Part shown: positions 52,916-63,086 of the stretch, in pieces
Position numbering within the stretch: the stretch's first letter is position 1
Layout of the letters: the number at the start of each line of letters is the position of its first letter
Assembly (NCBI RefSeq): GCF_014698935.1
Contig: NZ_JACVMN010000003.1
Coordinates: 186,001-250,000 of the forward strand
Origin: Flagellimonas sp. S3867
GTDB taxonomy: Bacteria; Bacteroidota; Bacteroidia; Flavobacteriales; Flavobacteriaceae
Direction of reading: 5' to 3'
DNA: 64,000 nucleotides
Notes under the pieces: generated by a model
Told to the model about the DNA's origin: nothing
The model's database searches: none
Seen by the model: the letters and a program-made list of their open reading frames with translations, nothing else
Program-made: the position numbers and the translations under genes

Positions 52916-55636
52916 ATGGCAGGAAACCCAACAATACGACTCAACAAAGTTCTAAGGGAATTGAACATTTCATTGGACAGGGCTGTTGAACATCTCACTT
53001 CCGTAGGGCATGAAGTGGAGGCTCGTCCTACAACAAAAATTACCGATGAGGTATACCAAGTACTGTTGGATGAATTTCAAACGGATAAGAGCAAAAAAGT
53101 AGCTTCCAAAGAAGTTGGTGAGGAAAAAAGAAAGGAAAAAGAAGCGCTTAGAATCCAAATAGAGCAAGAGCAAGAAGAACGTCGTATTGCTAGGGAAAAA
53201 AGAAACGCAGAGCAAGTTATAAAGGCCAAAGCGGAGCTTTCTGGACCAAAAACCGTGGGTAAGATTGATTTGGATAAGAAGCCCGAAGCTCCCAAAGCAA
53301 AAGCTCCTAAAGCAGAAGCCCCCAAAGCAGAAGCTAAAGAGTCAAAAGAAGTAGAGCAACCCAAAGCTAAGGAACAACCAAAGGTTGAGGAAAAGCCAAA
53401 AGTAGAGGCCAAAAAACCTGAAAAGCCAGTTGAGTCCAAAAAAGAAGAAGAGGCGCCAGCCAAAGAGCCTGGGGCTATTCAAACCCAATATAAAAAACTT
53501 AGTGGCCCTAAGATTACCGGTGATAAAATTGACTTGTCCCAATTCAAAAAGCCCAAGAAGAAGAAAGAAGAACCTGCTAAATCTACAGGGAGTGCTGCTG
53601 GTGCTGCCGATAGAAAGAAACGCAGAAAGCGTATTGTAAGCAAAAATACGCCCCAACAAGGTGGAAACCGCCCGAGAGGAGGAAGTGGTCCAGGTAGAAA
53701 AGGAAATCAACGTTCCGCTCCAAAGGTTGAGCCTACAGAAGAAGAAGTACAAAAACAAGTTAGGGAGACCTTAGAAAAACTTCAAGGGAAATCCAGTAAA
53801 GGAAAAGGTGCCAAATACCGAAGGGAAAAAAGAGATCAACACCGTCAGCAGACAGAAAAGGATCTTGAACTTCAAGAACTGGAAAGTAAAATCATAAAGG
53901 TTACGGAGTTTGTTACCGTTAATGAAGTGGCAACCATGATGGATGTGACCACTACACAGATTATATCTGCATGTATGTCCTTGGGGATCATGGTGACCTT
54001 GAACCAGAGATTGGATGCAGAAACACTTTCCATTGTAACCGAGGAATTCGGATATGAAGTCGAGTTTGTGACTGCCGAAATTGAGGAATCCATTGAAGAA
54101 GAAGTTGATGCTCCGGAAGATTTAAAACCTAGAGCGCCGATTGTAACTGTAATGGGTCACGTTGATCACGGTAAAACATCTCTTCTGGATTACGTAAGGG
54201 AAGAAAATGTGATTGCCGGTGAAAGCGGAGGTATCACCCAGCACATTGGGGCATACGGGGTTACCTTGGAAGATGGACAAAAAATAACATTCTTGGATAC
54301 TCCGGGTCACGAAGCGTTTACCGCAATGCGTGCAAGAGGTGCCCAGGTTACTGATATTGCAATAATTGTGGTTGCGGCGGATGATGATATCATGCCACAG
54401 ACCAAAGAAGCGATAAGTCATGCGCAAGCCGCTAACGTACCGATCGTTTTTGCAATCAATAAAATTGATAAACCAACAGCAAACCCTGATAAGATCAAAG
54501 AAGGTCTTGCTGCAATGAACCTTTTGGTTGAAGATTGGGGTGGTAAAATACAATCCCATGACATTTCAGCTAAAACAGGAGAAGGTGTTAAAGAACTCTT
54601 GGAAAAAGTGCTGTTGGAAGCTGAGCTTTTGGAGTTAAAAGCGAACCCTGACCGTTTGGCAACAGGTACCGTGGTAGAAGCATTTTTGGATAAAGGCCGA
54701 GGGTATGTTTCCACGATTTTAGTGCAAACCGGTACTTTGGAGATAGGAGATTATGTATTGGCAGGAACTTGCAGTGGTAAAGTAAAGGCCATGCAGGATG
54801 AACGCGGGAATAATATCGAGAAAGCTGGACCGGCAACACCAATTTCAATTTTAGGATTGGATGGAGCACCACAAGCAGGTGACAGGTTCAATGTGTTGGA
54901 AGATGAACGCGAAGCAAAACAAATTGCTACAAAGCGTTCCCAATTGCAACGTGAGCAATCTGTAAGAACGCAGCGTCATATCACACTGGATGAAATTGGT
55001 AGAAGGATAGCGCTTGGCGACTTCCAGGAACTAAATATTATCCTTAAAGGTGATGTGGATGGATCTGTTGAGGCATTAACGGATTCTTTCCAGAAATTGT
55101 CCACCGATGAGATTCAGGTCAATATCATACACAAAGGAGTTGGCGCAATCACCGAATCAGATGTATTGTTGGCTAGTGCCTCCGATGCAATTATTATCGG
55201 ATTTAATGTGAGACCAATGGGTAATGCCAGAGCAGTTGCTGATAAGGAGGAAATTGATATCAGAATGTACTCCATTATCTATGATGCCATCAATGACCTT
55301 AAGGATGCGATGGAAGGAATGTTGTCTCCAGAAATGAAAGAAGAGATAACAGGTAATGCTGAAATCAGGGAAACTTTCAAAATTTCAAAAATCGGTACCA
55401 TTGCCGGTTGTATGGTTACCACTGGTAAAATCTTTAGAAACTCTCAAATTCGTTTGATCAGAGATGGAGTGGTCATATTTACAGGCGAGCTTTCATCCCT
55501 TAAACGATTTAAAGATGATGTCAAAGAAGTGGCCAAAGGATATGACTGTGGATTGCAGGTCAAAAACTACAATGACATTAAAGAAGGTGATATTGTAGAA
55601 GCCTTCCAGGAAGTGGCGGTCAAGAAAAAACTGTAA
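52916..55636 (+). CDS. infB: Translation initiation factor IF-2
   Basis: This 906-residue protein has an IF2 N-terminal domain ([21 protein letters not shown]), a long Lys/Glu/Ala/Pro-rich region with repeats of the type [12 protein letters not shown] (about residues 100-300), and the conserved GTPase core beginning near 400: [27 protein letters not shown] and NKIDKP. Domains II-IV follow, ending [16 protein letters not shown]-2 brings initiator tRNA to the 30S subunit. The low-complexity stretch is of the same composition as the tail of S2 in this window. Confidence 0.97.
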   Translation: MAGNPTIRLNKVLRELNISLDRAVEHLTSVGHEVEARPTTKITDEVYQVLLDEFQTDKSKKVASKEVGEEKRKEKEALRIQIEQEQEERRIAREKRNAEQVIKAKAELSGPKTVGKIDLDKKPEAPKAKAPKAEAPKAEAKESKEVEQPKAKEQPKVEEKPKVEAKKPEKPVESKKEEEAPAKEPGAIQTQYKKLSGPKITGDKIDLSQFKKPKKKKEEPAKSTGSAAGAADRKKRRKRIVSKNTPQQGGNRPRGGSGPGRKGNQRSAPKVEPTEEEVQKQVRETLEKLQGKSSKGKGAKYRREKRDQHRQQTEKDLELQELESKIIKVTEFVTVNEVATMMDVTTTQIISACMSLGIMVTLNQRLDAETLSIVTEEFGYEVEFVTAEIEESIEEEVDAPEDLKPRAPIVTVMGHVDHGKTSLLDYVREENVIAGESGGITQHIGAYGVTLEDGQKITFLDTPGHEAFTAMRARGAQVTDIAIIVVAADDDIMPQTKEAISHAQAANVPIVFAINKIDKPTANPDKIKEGLAAMNLLVEDWGGKIQSHDISAKTGEGVKELLEKVLLEAELLELKANPDRLATGTVVEAFLDKGRGYVSTILVQTGTLEIGDYVLAGTCSGKVKAMQDERGNNIEKAGPATPISILGLDGAPQAGDRFNVLEDEREAKQIATKRSQLQREQSVRTQRHITLDEIGRRIALGDFQELNIILKGDVDGSVEALTDSFQKLSTDEIQVNIIHKGVGAITESDVLLASASDAIIIGFNVRPMGNARAVADKEEIDIRMYSIIYDAINDLKDAMEGMLSPEMKEEITGNAEIRETFKISKIGTIAGCMVTTGKIFRNSQIRLIRDGVVIFTGELSSLKRFKDDVKEVAKGYDCGLQVKNYNDIKEGDIVEAFQEVAVKKKL

Positions 55637-55651
55637 GCTTCATTTGAATAC

Positions 55652-55683
55652 AAAAAAAAGCCGCATTATGCGGCTTTTTTTTG
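55652..55683 (+). terminator. Terminator after infB
   Basis: AAAAAAGCCGCAT and ATGCGGCTTTTTT pair with almost no loop bases and have A and T runs on either side, so it can end transcription from infB and from the convergent SPOR gene. Confidence 0.9.
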
Positions 55684-55701
55684 TGTAAGGTTTGTCAAAC
55701 G

Positions 55702-56067
55702 TTACTTTCCTTCCGGTTTTAGAAGAATAGCTTCGGGATATTTTTTTCGTACTTCAAGATATTTGCGTTCCGCTTCAAGTTTTGTTTTGAATTTTCCCAA
55801 TCGCACACGATAAGTGGGCGACTCAAATTCAATTTTAGAATACCAACCGGCAAAATCAATGTCCACTTTTGTTTTTAAATTTTGAGCCTTCTGATAGCTT
55901 CCAAATCCTACCTGAATTTGGTAAAAATCAGACTTGGAGTTGACCTCTGTGTATAATTTCAACAGCTCATCGATACGAGGGTCCTGTTCTATGGTAACGT
56001 TCCCTTCCTGAGCGGAAACCTGAAGCGTAAAACCAGTAAAAAGGGCTATATATACAAGGGTTTTCAT
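55702..56067 (-). CDS. SPOR-domain protein, secreted
   Basis: Starting at the ATG at 56067 gives 121 residues with a signal peptide (MKTLVYIALFTGFTLQVSAQ). The longer frame to 56139 runs past the promoter at 56101-56128 and is rejected. The C-terminal ~70 residues are a SPOR domain: FYQIQVGFGSYQKAQNLKTK, then YRVRLGKFKTKLEAERKYLE. SPOR domains bind denuded peptidoglycan glycans, often at division septa. It is a minimal periplasmic SPOR protein without other domains. Confidence 0.88.
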   Translation of the reverse strand: MKTLVYIALFTGFTLQVSAQEGNVTIEQDPRIDELLKLYTEVNSKSDFYQIQVGFGSYQKAQNLKTKVDIDFAGWYSKIEFESPTYRVRLGKFKTKLEAERKYLEVRKKYPEAILLKPEGK

Positions 56068-56100
56068 AATCTTTGACCTCTTTTCTAAATTGCGTTTGTA

Positions 56101-56128
56101 CAAATGTAATTTATTAAGTATTAAACAA
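56101..56128 (-). promoter_or_regulatory. Promoter of the SPOR-domain gene
   Basis: On the minus strand TTG (56126-56128), a 17-base spacer and TACATTTG (56101-56108) fit the consensus. A start of transcription near 56094 leaves a leader of about 27 bases. Confidence 0.65.
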
Positions 56129-56181
56129 GAGAAATGCATATTATTTAGAACGCTTATAAATTATATATTATAAATACCTTA

Positions 56182-56215
56182 ACATTTTAAAAAATGTGGC
56201 TATGTTGTACTTTTG
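56182..56215 (+). promoter_or_regulatory. Promoter region of the alternative complex III operon with a palindrome
   Basis: TACTTTTG at 56208-56215 matches the -7 element. Ten bases upstream the perfect palindrome ACATTTT-AA-AAAATGT (56182-56197) occupies the -33 zone, where no TTG is present. An activator or repressor site there is possible. The predicted leader of ~80 bases supports the actA start at 56302. Confidence 0.45.
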
Positions 56216-56301
56216 TGTCCGATTTTGGGCCGTTTAAAGCTATTGTTCTCAATATCAATGGAAATAACCGTGCCAAAGATTTCGATAGAAATTTCGTTAA
56301 T

Positions 56302-57636
56302 ATGAAAAAGGTTTTATACCGCCATCTATTTTCTAAAGTTTTAGGTTTATCCCTCCTATTTTTTTCCGTTTCATTTTATGCGCAAGAAGAAGCTGCAGAA
56401 GCTTCTGGTGGCGATGTAGCCAAAGGAAAGCAGCTCTTTAATCAGAATTGCGCTGCTTGTCACTCGTTGGACCGAAAAATGACCGGGCCTGCATTGGCAA
56501 ATGTTGAAGCAAGATTGTCTGAGGACGAAGGATTGGACAAAGAATGGCTCTATACTTGGATTAAGAATAGCCCGGGAATGATTAAATCTGGGGATGCATA
56601 TGCCAACAAGATTTATGCTGAGTACAACCAAGCGGCCATGACGGCATTTCCAACGCTGTCCAATCAAGATATGGATGATATCCTGGCCTATACTGCCGCT
56701 CCTCCACCTGCTCCTGCCGTTGTTGTAACAGCTGACGGAGGTGATGGTTCTGCTGAAGATTCTTCCGGTATTTCAAACGAGATTATCCTAGGAGCACTTG
56801 CCTTGGTTTTTGGTCTGTTGGTCATTATGTTGATTTTGGTGAACAGGACCTTAAGACGAATTGCAGAAGCGAACGGTGTGGCTGTTGAGAAGGAACAGGC
56901 TGAAAAAAGAGTTCCAATTTGGAAAGCTTTTGCGCAAAACCAATTTTTGGTTTTGGTCACTGCAATCTTTTTGCTATTGGCAAGCGGTTATTTTGCTTAC
57001 GGATGGATGATGCAAGTAGGTGTTGATCAAGGTTACGCACCGGTACAGCCAATTCACTATTCACATAAAATCCATGCTGGGGATAACAAAATAGAATGTA
57101 AATACTGCCACTCTTCAGCAAGAGTTTCAAAAACATCGGGCATACCAGCATTGAATGTGTGTATGAACTGCCATAAATCTATATATGAGTACAAAGGAAA
57201 TCCAGAAGGACCTAGTGCTGAAGATTTGGCAAATGGATATACCAATGAATTCTACACGGGTGAAATCAAGAAATTGTACAAAGCCGTTGGATGGGATGAG
57301 GATGAACAAGAATACACCGGTGAAACACAACCTGTTGAATGGGTAAGAGTGCATAACCTGCCAGATTTCGCATATTTCAATCACTCGCAGCACGTTTCAG
57401 TTGCTGGAATCGAATGCCAAACCTGTCACGGTCCTGTTGAGGAAATGGAAGTCATGGAGCAGTTTGCCCCGTTGACCATGGGATGGTGTATCAACTGTCA
57501 CAGGGAAACCAATGTGAAAATGGAAGGCAATGAATACTACGAATCCATTCATGCAGAACTTTCCAAAAAATATGGTGTAGAGCAGCTTACCGCTGCCATG
57601 ATGGGTGGTTTGGAATGTGGTAAATGTCACTATTAA
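56302..57636 (+). CDS. actA: Alternative complex III subunit ActA, six-haem cytochrome c
   Basis: From the ATG at 56302 the protein has 444 residues with a signal peptide (LGLSLLFFSVSFYAQ). An N-terminal monohaem cytochrome c domain has CAACH at 50-54. Then comes a membrane helix (IILGALALVFGLLVIMLIL), a second helix (FLVLVTAIFLLLASGYFAY), and a C-terminal domain with CKYCH, CMNCH, CQTCH, CINCH and CGKCH, for six haem sites. It relays electrons within the complex to a soluble cytochrome or the terminal oxidase. The frame is open from 56194 but the promoter excludes that start. It leads the operon actABCDEF. Confidence 0.93.
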   Translation: MKKVLYRHLFSKVLGLSLLFFSVSFYAQEEAAEASGGDVAKGKQLFNQNCAACHSLDRKMTGPALANVEARLSEDEGLDKEWLYTWIKNSPGMIKSGDAYANKIYAEYNQAAMTAFPTLSNQDMDDILAYTAAPPPAPAVVVTADGGDGSAEDSSGISNEIILGALALVFGLLVIMLILVNRTLRRIAEANGVAVEKEQAEKRVPIWKAFAQNQFLVLVTAIFLLLASGYFAYGWMMQVGVDQGYAPVQPIHYSHKIHAGDNKIECKYCHSSARVSKTSGIPALNVCMNCHKSIYEYKGNPEGPSAEDLANGYTNEFYTGEIKKLYKAVGWDEDEQEYTGETQPVEWVRVHNLPDFAYFNHSQHVSVAGIECQTCHGPVEEMEVMEQFAPLTMGWCINCHRETNVKMEGNEYYESIHAELSKKYGVEQLTAAMMGGLECGKCHY

Positions 57637-57668
57637 GAATTAAAAGAAGATAATCTCAGATATATCGT

Positions 57669-60600
57669 ATGGCATCAAACAAAAAATATTGGAAAAGCGA
57701 AGCGGAGTTAAATCCGAACGATTCCATTGTTGAGACGCTAAGACAAAACGAATTTTCGGAAGAAATCCCTGTTGATGAGTTTTTGGGAGATAAGGAAAAC
57801 CTATCTGCTTCAACTACCAATAGAAGGGATTTTCTAAAGTATGTTGGGTTCAGTACTGCTGCCGCTACCGTGGCTGCATGTGAGGGACCTGTCCATAAGT
57901 CCATTCCATATGTGGTGCAACCTGATACCATAGTACCAGGAGTTGCCAACTACTATGCAACTACAATAGCTGATGGATTTGACTTCGCCAGCATTTTGGT
58001 GAAGACAAGAGAAGGCAGGCCAATCAAAATTGAGAACAATACCGAAGCCAAGATAGGCGGAAGTGCCAATGCACGTGTTCAAGCATCTGTGTTGACACTA
58101 TATGATAGCAAAAGGGTCCAAGGACCGATGGCTAATGGGGAGCCTATGGATTGGAAAGATTTGGATAACAGAATTAAAGGAGGCTTGACGGCTTCCAAGA
58201 ATTCTGGCAAACAAATCGTTTTGTTAACCCAAACCTATGCAAGCCCTTCAACAGATAAATTGATTGCTGAGTTTAAAGCTGAGTTTGGTGATAACGTAAA
58301 CCATGTAATATACGATGCAATTTCGGAAGATGCAGCACTGAATGCATTCAATGCCGCCTATGGAGAAAGAGCTTTGGCGGATTATGATTTTGAGAAAGCT
58401 GATGTTATCATCTCCTTCGGAGCGGATTTCTTAGGAGATTGGCAAGGTGGTGGATATGATAGTGGTTATGCTAAAGGACGTGTTCCAAAAAATGGAAAAA
58501 TGTCCAAGCACATCCAATTAGAATCCAATATGTCACTTTCGGGGGCAAATGCAGATAAGCGTTACCCGATGTCACCTACCCAGCAAAAAATAGCTTTGGC
58601 CAAATTATATGGCAAGCTTAATGGAACTAATGTAGGTGGCGGAACTTCCGATGTAGATGAAGCGGTTGAAAATATTGCTTCGCAAATCAAAAAAGCGGGA
58701 AACAAAGCTGTTGTGGTTACCGGCCTCAACGATATTAATGCACAAACTGTAGTTTTAGCAATAAACAAATTATTGGGTAGTGCGGCCTTTGATGTTGAAA
58801 GCCCTAAATATGTTCGTCAAGGTGATATTGCCAAAGTGAACAAGCTGGTTTCTGATATGAATGCCGGTCGTGTAGGAGCTTTGATTATCGATGGTGCCAA
58901 CCCCGTGTACTCATTGCCAAATGCAGCTGATTTTGTTGCTGGTCTTGATAAGGTGGATGTTTCCGTAAGCTTTGCTTTCAATAATGATGAAACAGCCCAG
59001 TCCGCTGGATATGTAGCCGCCGCTTCCCATTACTTGGAATCTTGGGGCGATGCGCAATTGAAAAAAGGACAATACAGTTTAATGCAGCCTGCAATTCGCG
59101 AGTTGTTTGATACTAGACAATTTCAAACAGCCCTGTTAACATGGATGGGTAGTGATAAAACCTACTATGAATACATTAAAGAAAATTGGAATACTGCGAT
59201 TCTGCAAGGCGATGATTGGAACAAAGCTTTACAAGATGGTGTTTTTGCGGCTACAGCAAGTGCTGAGGTTGCAGAGGAGCCAGTTGTTGTTCCTGCTGAA
59301 ACAGAAGAAGAGCAGTCTGAAATTGTTCCGATTGCATCCTCAATAAGATCATTGATCAATGCTACCAGCCAAGGAACCGAATTGGTATTGTACTCCAAAG
59401 TAGGTATGGGAGATGGTCGTCAGGCCAATAACCCTTGGTTACAAGAATTCCCCGATCCAATATCAAGGGCTTCTTGGGATAACTATGTTACCGTTTCCAA
59501 GGCTGATGCTGAAGCATTGGAGCTGGAAAATTATAATGTAGCCAATGGCGGATTGAATGGAAGCTACGTAAATCTTACCGTGAATGGTACTGTTTTGGAA
59601 AATGTTCCAGTTATCATTCAGCCCGGTCAGGCAAACGGAACCGTAGGGCTTTCATTCGGATATGGTAGACAGGCCGGAATGAAGACTGAATTGGCAACCG
59701 GTGTAAATGCCTATACCTTATATAATAACTTTTCCGATGTACAGTCGGTGAGCATGGAAAAAACTGCTGGAGAACACGAGTTTGCATGTGTGCAGTTGCA
59801 TAATACGTTGATGGGACGTGGTGATATCATCAAGGAAACAACCTTGGAGATATTCAATACCAAGGATCATGATGAGTGGAACCATATGCCACAAGTTTCT
59901 TTGAACCATCAGGAAATTCCGGTGACCTCACCAGATGCTGATCTTTGGGAAGAATTTGATCGTTCCATTGGGCACCACTTTAATTTATCAATCGACTTGA
60001 ATGCCTGTACCGGTTGTGGTGCATGTGTAATTGCTTGTCACGCAGAGAACAACGTTCCTGTGGTTGGTAAGGAAGAGGTTAGAAAATCCAGAGACATGCA
60101 CTGGTTGCGTATCGATAGATATTATTCATCCGAAGAGACCTTTGAGCAGGACGATGAGAAGAAAGATGGAATGGATGGTCTTTGGGGAGACAATGGTTCT
60201 TTAGGAGGCTTTCAAGAAATGGAAGATGCTGCAGCTAACCCACAGGTTGCTTTTCAGCCCGTAATGTGTCAGCACTGTAACCATGCTCCTTGCGAAACCG
60301 TTTGTCCTGTAGCCGCTACCTCACATGGCAGACAAGGTCAAAACCAAATGGCATACAACCGTTGCGTAGGTACAAGATATTGTGCAAACAACTGCCCATA
60401 CAAAGTACGAAGGTTCAACTGGTTTTTATACTCTGATAATGATGAGTTTGACTTTAATATGAATAATGACCTTGGTAAAATGGTCATTAATCCAGATGTG
60501 AATGTTCGATCTAGAGGGGTTATGGAAAAATGCTCCATGTGTATCCAAATGACGCAGAAAACCATTTTAGATGCCAAGCGAGAAGGGCGAACCGTTAAAG

Positions 60601-60791
60601 ATGGTGAGTTCCAGACGGCATGTTCAGCTGCTTGTAGCAGTGGAGCTATGATATTTGGAGATATCAACGATAAAGAAAGTAAGATTGCCGAGTTGAAGGA
60701 AGATGATAGAATGTACCATTTGTTAGAACATGTGGGCACAAAACCAAATGTGTTCTACCATGTTAAAGTAAGAAACACCAACGAGGCTTAA
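57669..60791 (+). CDS. actB: Alternative complex III subunit ActB, iron-sulfur protein
   Basis: This 1040-residue protein carries a twin-arginine signal (TNRRDFLKYVGFSTAAATVA, residues 46-65). The large first part has a molybdopterin oxidoreductase fold (to about residue 740), which in this family lacks the cofactor. The last ~270 residues are ferredoxin-like with four cysteine clusters: CTGCGACVIACH, CQHCNHAPCETVCP, CVGTRYCANNCPY and CSMCIQM with a downstream CSAAC. It takes electrons from the quinol site in ActC toward the haems. It is second in the act operon. Confidence 0.96.
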   Translation: MASNKKYWKSEAELNPNDSIVETLRQNEFSEEIPVDEFLGDKENLSASTTNRRDFLKYVGFSTAAATVAACEGPVHKSIPYVVQPDTIVPGVANYYATTIADGFDFASILVKTREGRPIKIENNTEAKIGGSANARVQASVLTLYDSKRVQGPMANGEPMDWKDLDNRIKGGLTASKNSGKQIVLLTQTYASPSTDKLIAEFKAEFGDNVNHVIYDAISEDAALNAFNAAYGERALADYDFEKADVIISFGADFLGDWQGGGYDSGYAKGRVPKNGKMSKHIQLESNMSLSGANADKRYPMSPTQQKIALAKLYGKLNGTNVGGGTSDVDEAVENIASQIKKAGNKAVVVTGLNDINAQTVVLAINKLLGSAAFDVESPKYVRQGDIAKVNKLVSDMNAGRVGALIIDGANPVYSLPNAADFVAGLDKVDVSVSFAFNNDETAQSAGYVAAASHYLESWGDAQLKKGQYSLMQPAIRELFDTRQFQTALLTWMGSDKTYYEYIKENWNTAILQGDDWNKALQDGVFAATASAEVAEEPVVVPAETEEEQSEIVPIASSIRSLINATSQGTELVLYSKVGMGDGRQANNPWLQEFPDPISRASWDNYVTVSKADAEALELENYNVANGGLNGSYVNLTVNGTVLENVPVIIQPGQANGTVGLSFGYGRQAGMKTELATGVNAYTLYNNFSDVQSVSMEKTAGEHEFACVQLHNTLMGRGDIIKETTLEIFNTKDHDEWNHMPQVSLNHQEIPVTSPDADLWEEFDRSIGHHFNLSIDLNACTGCGACVIACHAENNVPVVGKEEVRKSRDMHWLRIDRYYSSEETFEQDDEKKDGMDGLWGDNGSLGGFQEMEDAAANPQVAFQPVMCQHCNHAPCETVCPVAATSHGRQGQNQMAYNRCVGTRYCANNCPYKVRRFNWFLYSDNDEFDFNMNNDLGKMVINPDVNVRSRGVMEKCSMCIQMTQKTILDAKREGRTVKDGEFQTACSAACSSGAMIFGDINDKESKIAELKEDDRMYHLLEHVGTKPNVFYHVKVRNTNEA

Positions 60792-60825
60792 TCAATAAAT
60801 AAAAGAAGTAACTAGAAGATAAATT

Positions 60826-62553
60826 ATGGCGTCGCATTACGAAGCACCTATTCGAAAGCCCTTAGTACTTGGAGATAAAGGATACCATGATGTTACTGTG
60901 GATATTGCCGCTCCTGTTGAAGGAAAGGCGAACAAACATTGGTGGATTGTCTTCACCATTGCCCTGGTAGCGTTTCTTTGGGGTATAGGATGTATCATTT
61001 ATACCATATCCACAGGTATTGGGGTTTGGGGTCTTAACAAGACCGTCAACTGGGCCTGGGATATTACAAACTTTGTATGGTGGGTAGGTATTGGTCACGC
61101 AGGAACGCTGATTTCAGCGGTTTTGCTATTGTTCAGGCAGAAATGGAGAATGGCCATCAACCGTTCCGCAGAGGCAATGACCATATTTTCCGTTATCCAG
61201 GCAGGTTTGTTCCCAATTATTCACATGGGTCGTCCTTGGTTGGCCTATTGGGTACTTCCAATTCCAAACCAGTTTGGATCTTTATGGGTAAACTTTAACT
61301 CACCCTTACTTTGGGACGTATTCGCGATTTCAACATACCTTTCCGTTTCAATGGTATTCTGGTGGACAGGATTGCTTCCTGATTTTGCCATGATTCGTGA
61401 CAGGGCGGTAAAACCTTTCCAAAAGAAAATATATAGCCTTTTAAGCTTTGGTTGGACAGGTAGAGCCAAAGATTGGCAGCGTTTTGAAGAAGTTTCCTTG
61501 GTATTGGCAGGTTTGGCCACGCCATTGGTACTTTCAGTACACACTATTGTATCCTTTGACTTTGCCACATCAGTAATTCCAGGATGGCACACAACCATCT
61601 TCCCGCCTTACTTTGTTGCTGGGGCAATTTTCTCCGGATTTGCCATGGTGCAGACACTTCTCATTATTATGAGAAAAGTGTGTAACCTTGAAGCCTATAT
61701 CACCGTGCAGCATATCGAATTAATGAACATCGTGATCATGATTACAGGTTCCATCGTTGGATGTGCCTATATCACGGAGTTATTCATCGCTTGGTATTCT
61801 GGAGTTGAATATGAACAATATGCATTCTTGAACAGGGCTACAGGACCTTACTGGTGGGCTTATTGGTCCATGATGACCTGTAACGTGTTCTCTCCACAAT
61901 TTATGTGGTTCAAAAAATTGCGTACCAGTATCATGTTCTCATTCTTTATCTCCATTGTAGTAAACATTGGAATGTGGTTTGAGCGATTTGTTATTATTGT
62001 TACCTCCTTGCACAGGGATTATTTGCCATCTTCTTGGACTATGTTCTCCCCAACATTTATCGATATCGGAATCTTCATTGGAACCATCGGTTTCTTCTTT
62101 GTACTTTTCTTGCTGTACTCCAGAACATTCCCGGTAATTGCTCAGGCCGAGGTAAAATCGATTTTGAAATCCTCTGGAGAACGATTCAAAAATTTACGTG
62201 ATGCAGGAAAACCCTTGTACCAAACGCCATCAAAAGGTGGGGCAATAACAGAAAAAGCAGCTTCAAAAGAAGAAAATTCTGGGGCGGACACAGCAAAAGT
62301 TTCCTCTTTATTGGATTCCATTGGAACGTTTGATGCGGATACCGAAACTGCTGACGATTTGAAAAAAGTAAAAGGAATTGGTCCACAAATGGAGCAGACC
62401 TTGAACCAAATTGGGATTTTTACTTTCGCACAAGTAAGCAAAATGACCGAAAAAGAATATGATTTGTTGGATTCAATCACTGGTTCGTTCCCAGGTAGGG
62501 CGCAACGTGATGATTGGGCAGGACAGGCTAAAAAATTAAACGATAAAAAGTAA
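60826..62553 (+). CDS. actC: Alternative complex III subunit ActC (NrfD family) with extra C-terminal helix-hairpin-helix-like module
   Basis: Residues 1 to about 460 form a ten-helix NrfD-type quinol-binding membrane protein (HWWIVFTIALVAFLWGIGCI, WVGIGHAGTLISAVLLLFRQ, GLFPIIHMGRPWLAYW, NIGMWFERFVIIVTSL). NrfD subunits usually end near 460-490, but this one runs to 575. The extra tail is a Ser/Ala/Glu-rich linker and a 66-residue module at 510-575 starting DDLKKVKGIGPQMEQTLNQI. That module resembles the end of ribosomal protein S2 in this window. It is third in the operon, 2 bases before actD. Confidence 0.95.
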   Translation: MASHYEAPIRKPLVLGDKGYHDVTVDIAAPVEGKANKHWWIVFTIALVAFLWGIGCIIYTISTGIGVWGLNKTVNWAWDITNFVWWVGIGHAGTLISAVLLLFRQKWRMAINRSAEAMTIFSVIQAGLFPIIHMGRPWLAYWVLPIPNQFGSLWVNFNSPLLWDVFAISTYLSVSMVFWWTGLLPDFAMIRDRAVKPFQKKIYSLLSFGWTGRAKDWQRFEEVSLVLAGLATPLVLSVHTIVSFDFATSVIPGWHTTIFPPYFVAGAIFSGFAMVQTLLIIMRKVCNLEAYITVQHIELMNIVIMITGSIVGCAYITELFIAWYSGVEYEQYAFLNRATGPYWWAYWSMMTCNVFSPQFMWFKKLRTSIMFSFFISIVVNIGMWFERFVIIVTSLHRDYLPSSWTMFSPTFIDIGIFIGTIGFFFVLFLLYSRTFPVIAQAEVKSILKSSGERFKNLRDAGKPLYQTPSKGGAITEKAASKEENSGADTAKVSSLLDSIGTFDADTETADDLKKVKGIGPQMEQTLNQIGIFTFAQVSKMTEKEYDLLDSITGSFPGRAQRDDWAGQAKKLNDKK

Positions 62554-62555
62554 TT

Positions 62556-63083
62556 ATGGCATCAAAAGTTATACAGGCACTTTATAATGATGATGATGTG
62601 TTGATGCATGCCGTAAAAAAGGTAAGGGCAGAGCACCATCATATAGAAGAGGTGTATACCCCTTTCCCAGTGCACGGTTTAGACAAGGCGATGGGCTTGG
62701 ATGATACCCGAATAGCTATTACCTCATTTATGTATGGTTGTTTAGGACTTATTGTGTCCATTGTGATGATGAACTACATCATGATTGCCGATTGGCCTCA
62801 GGATATCGGTGGTAAGCCAAGTTTTACGTATTTGGAAAACATGCCAGCATTTGTTCCCATTATGTTTGAAATGACAGTTTTCTTTGCGGCTCACCTAATG
62901 GTGATCACATTTTATCTTAGAAGTAGAATGTGGCCGTTCAAAAAAGCCGAAAATCCAGATGTAAGAACTACCGATGACCATTTTTTAATGGAAATTGGAC
63001 TAGGGGACAATGAAAAAGAATTGACAGCACTATTGTGGGAAACAGGAGCTGTAGAAATAAATGTTACAGAAAAGGAGTCGTAA
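62556..63083 (+). CDS. actD: Alternative complex III subunit ActD (DUF3341)
   Basis: This 175-residue protein has two membrane helices (about residues 54-80 and 94-122) and the DUF3341 signatures VYTPFPVHGLDKAMGL and FMYGCLGLIVSIVMMNY. ActD is a small structural subunit that holds the complex III supercomplex together. Spacing is 2 bases after actC and 3 before actE. Confidence 0.94.
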   Translation: MASKVIQALYNDDDVLMHAVKKVRAEHHHIEEVYTPFPVHGLDKAMGLDDTRIAITSFMYGCLGLIVSIVMMNYIMIADWPQDIGGKPSFTYLENMPAFVPIMFEMTVFFAAHLMVITFYLRSRMWPFKKAENPDVRTTDDHFLMEIGLGDNEKELTALLWETGAVEINVTEKES

Positions 63084-63086
63084 AAT

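Noticed and set aside
56194..56301. A longer ActA start at 56194
   Set aside because: It lies upstream of the predicted transcription start and before the signal peptide, which begins at 56302.
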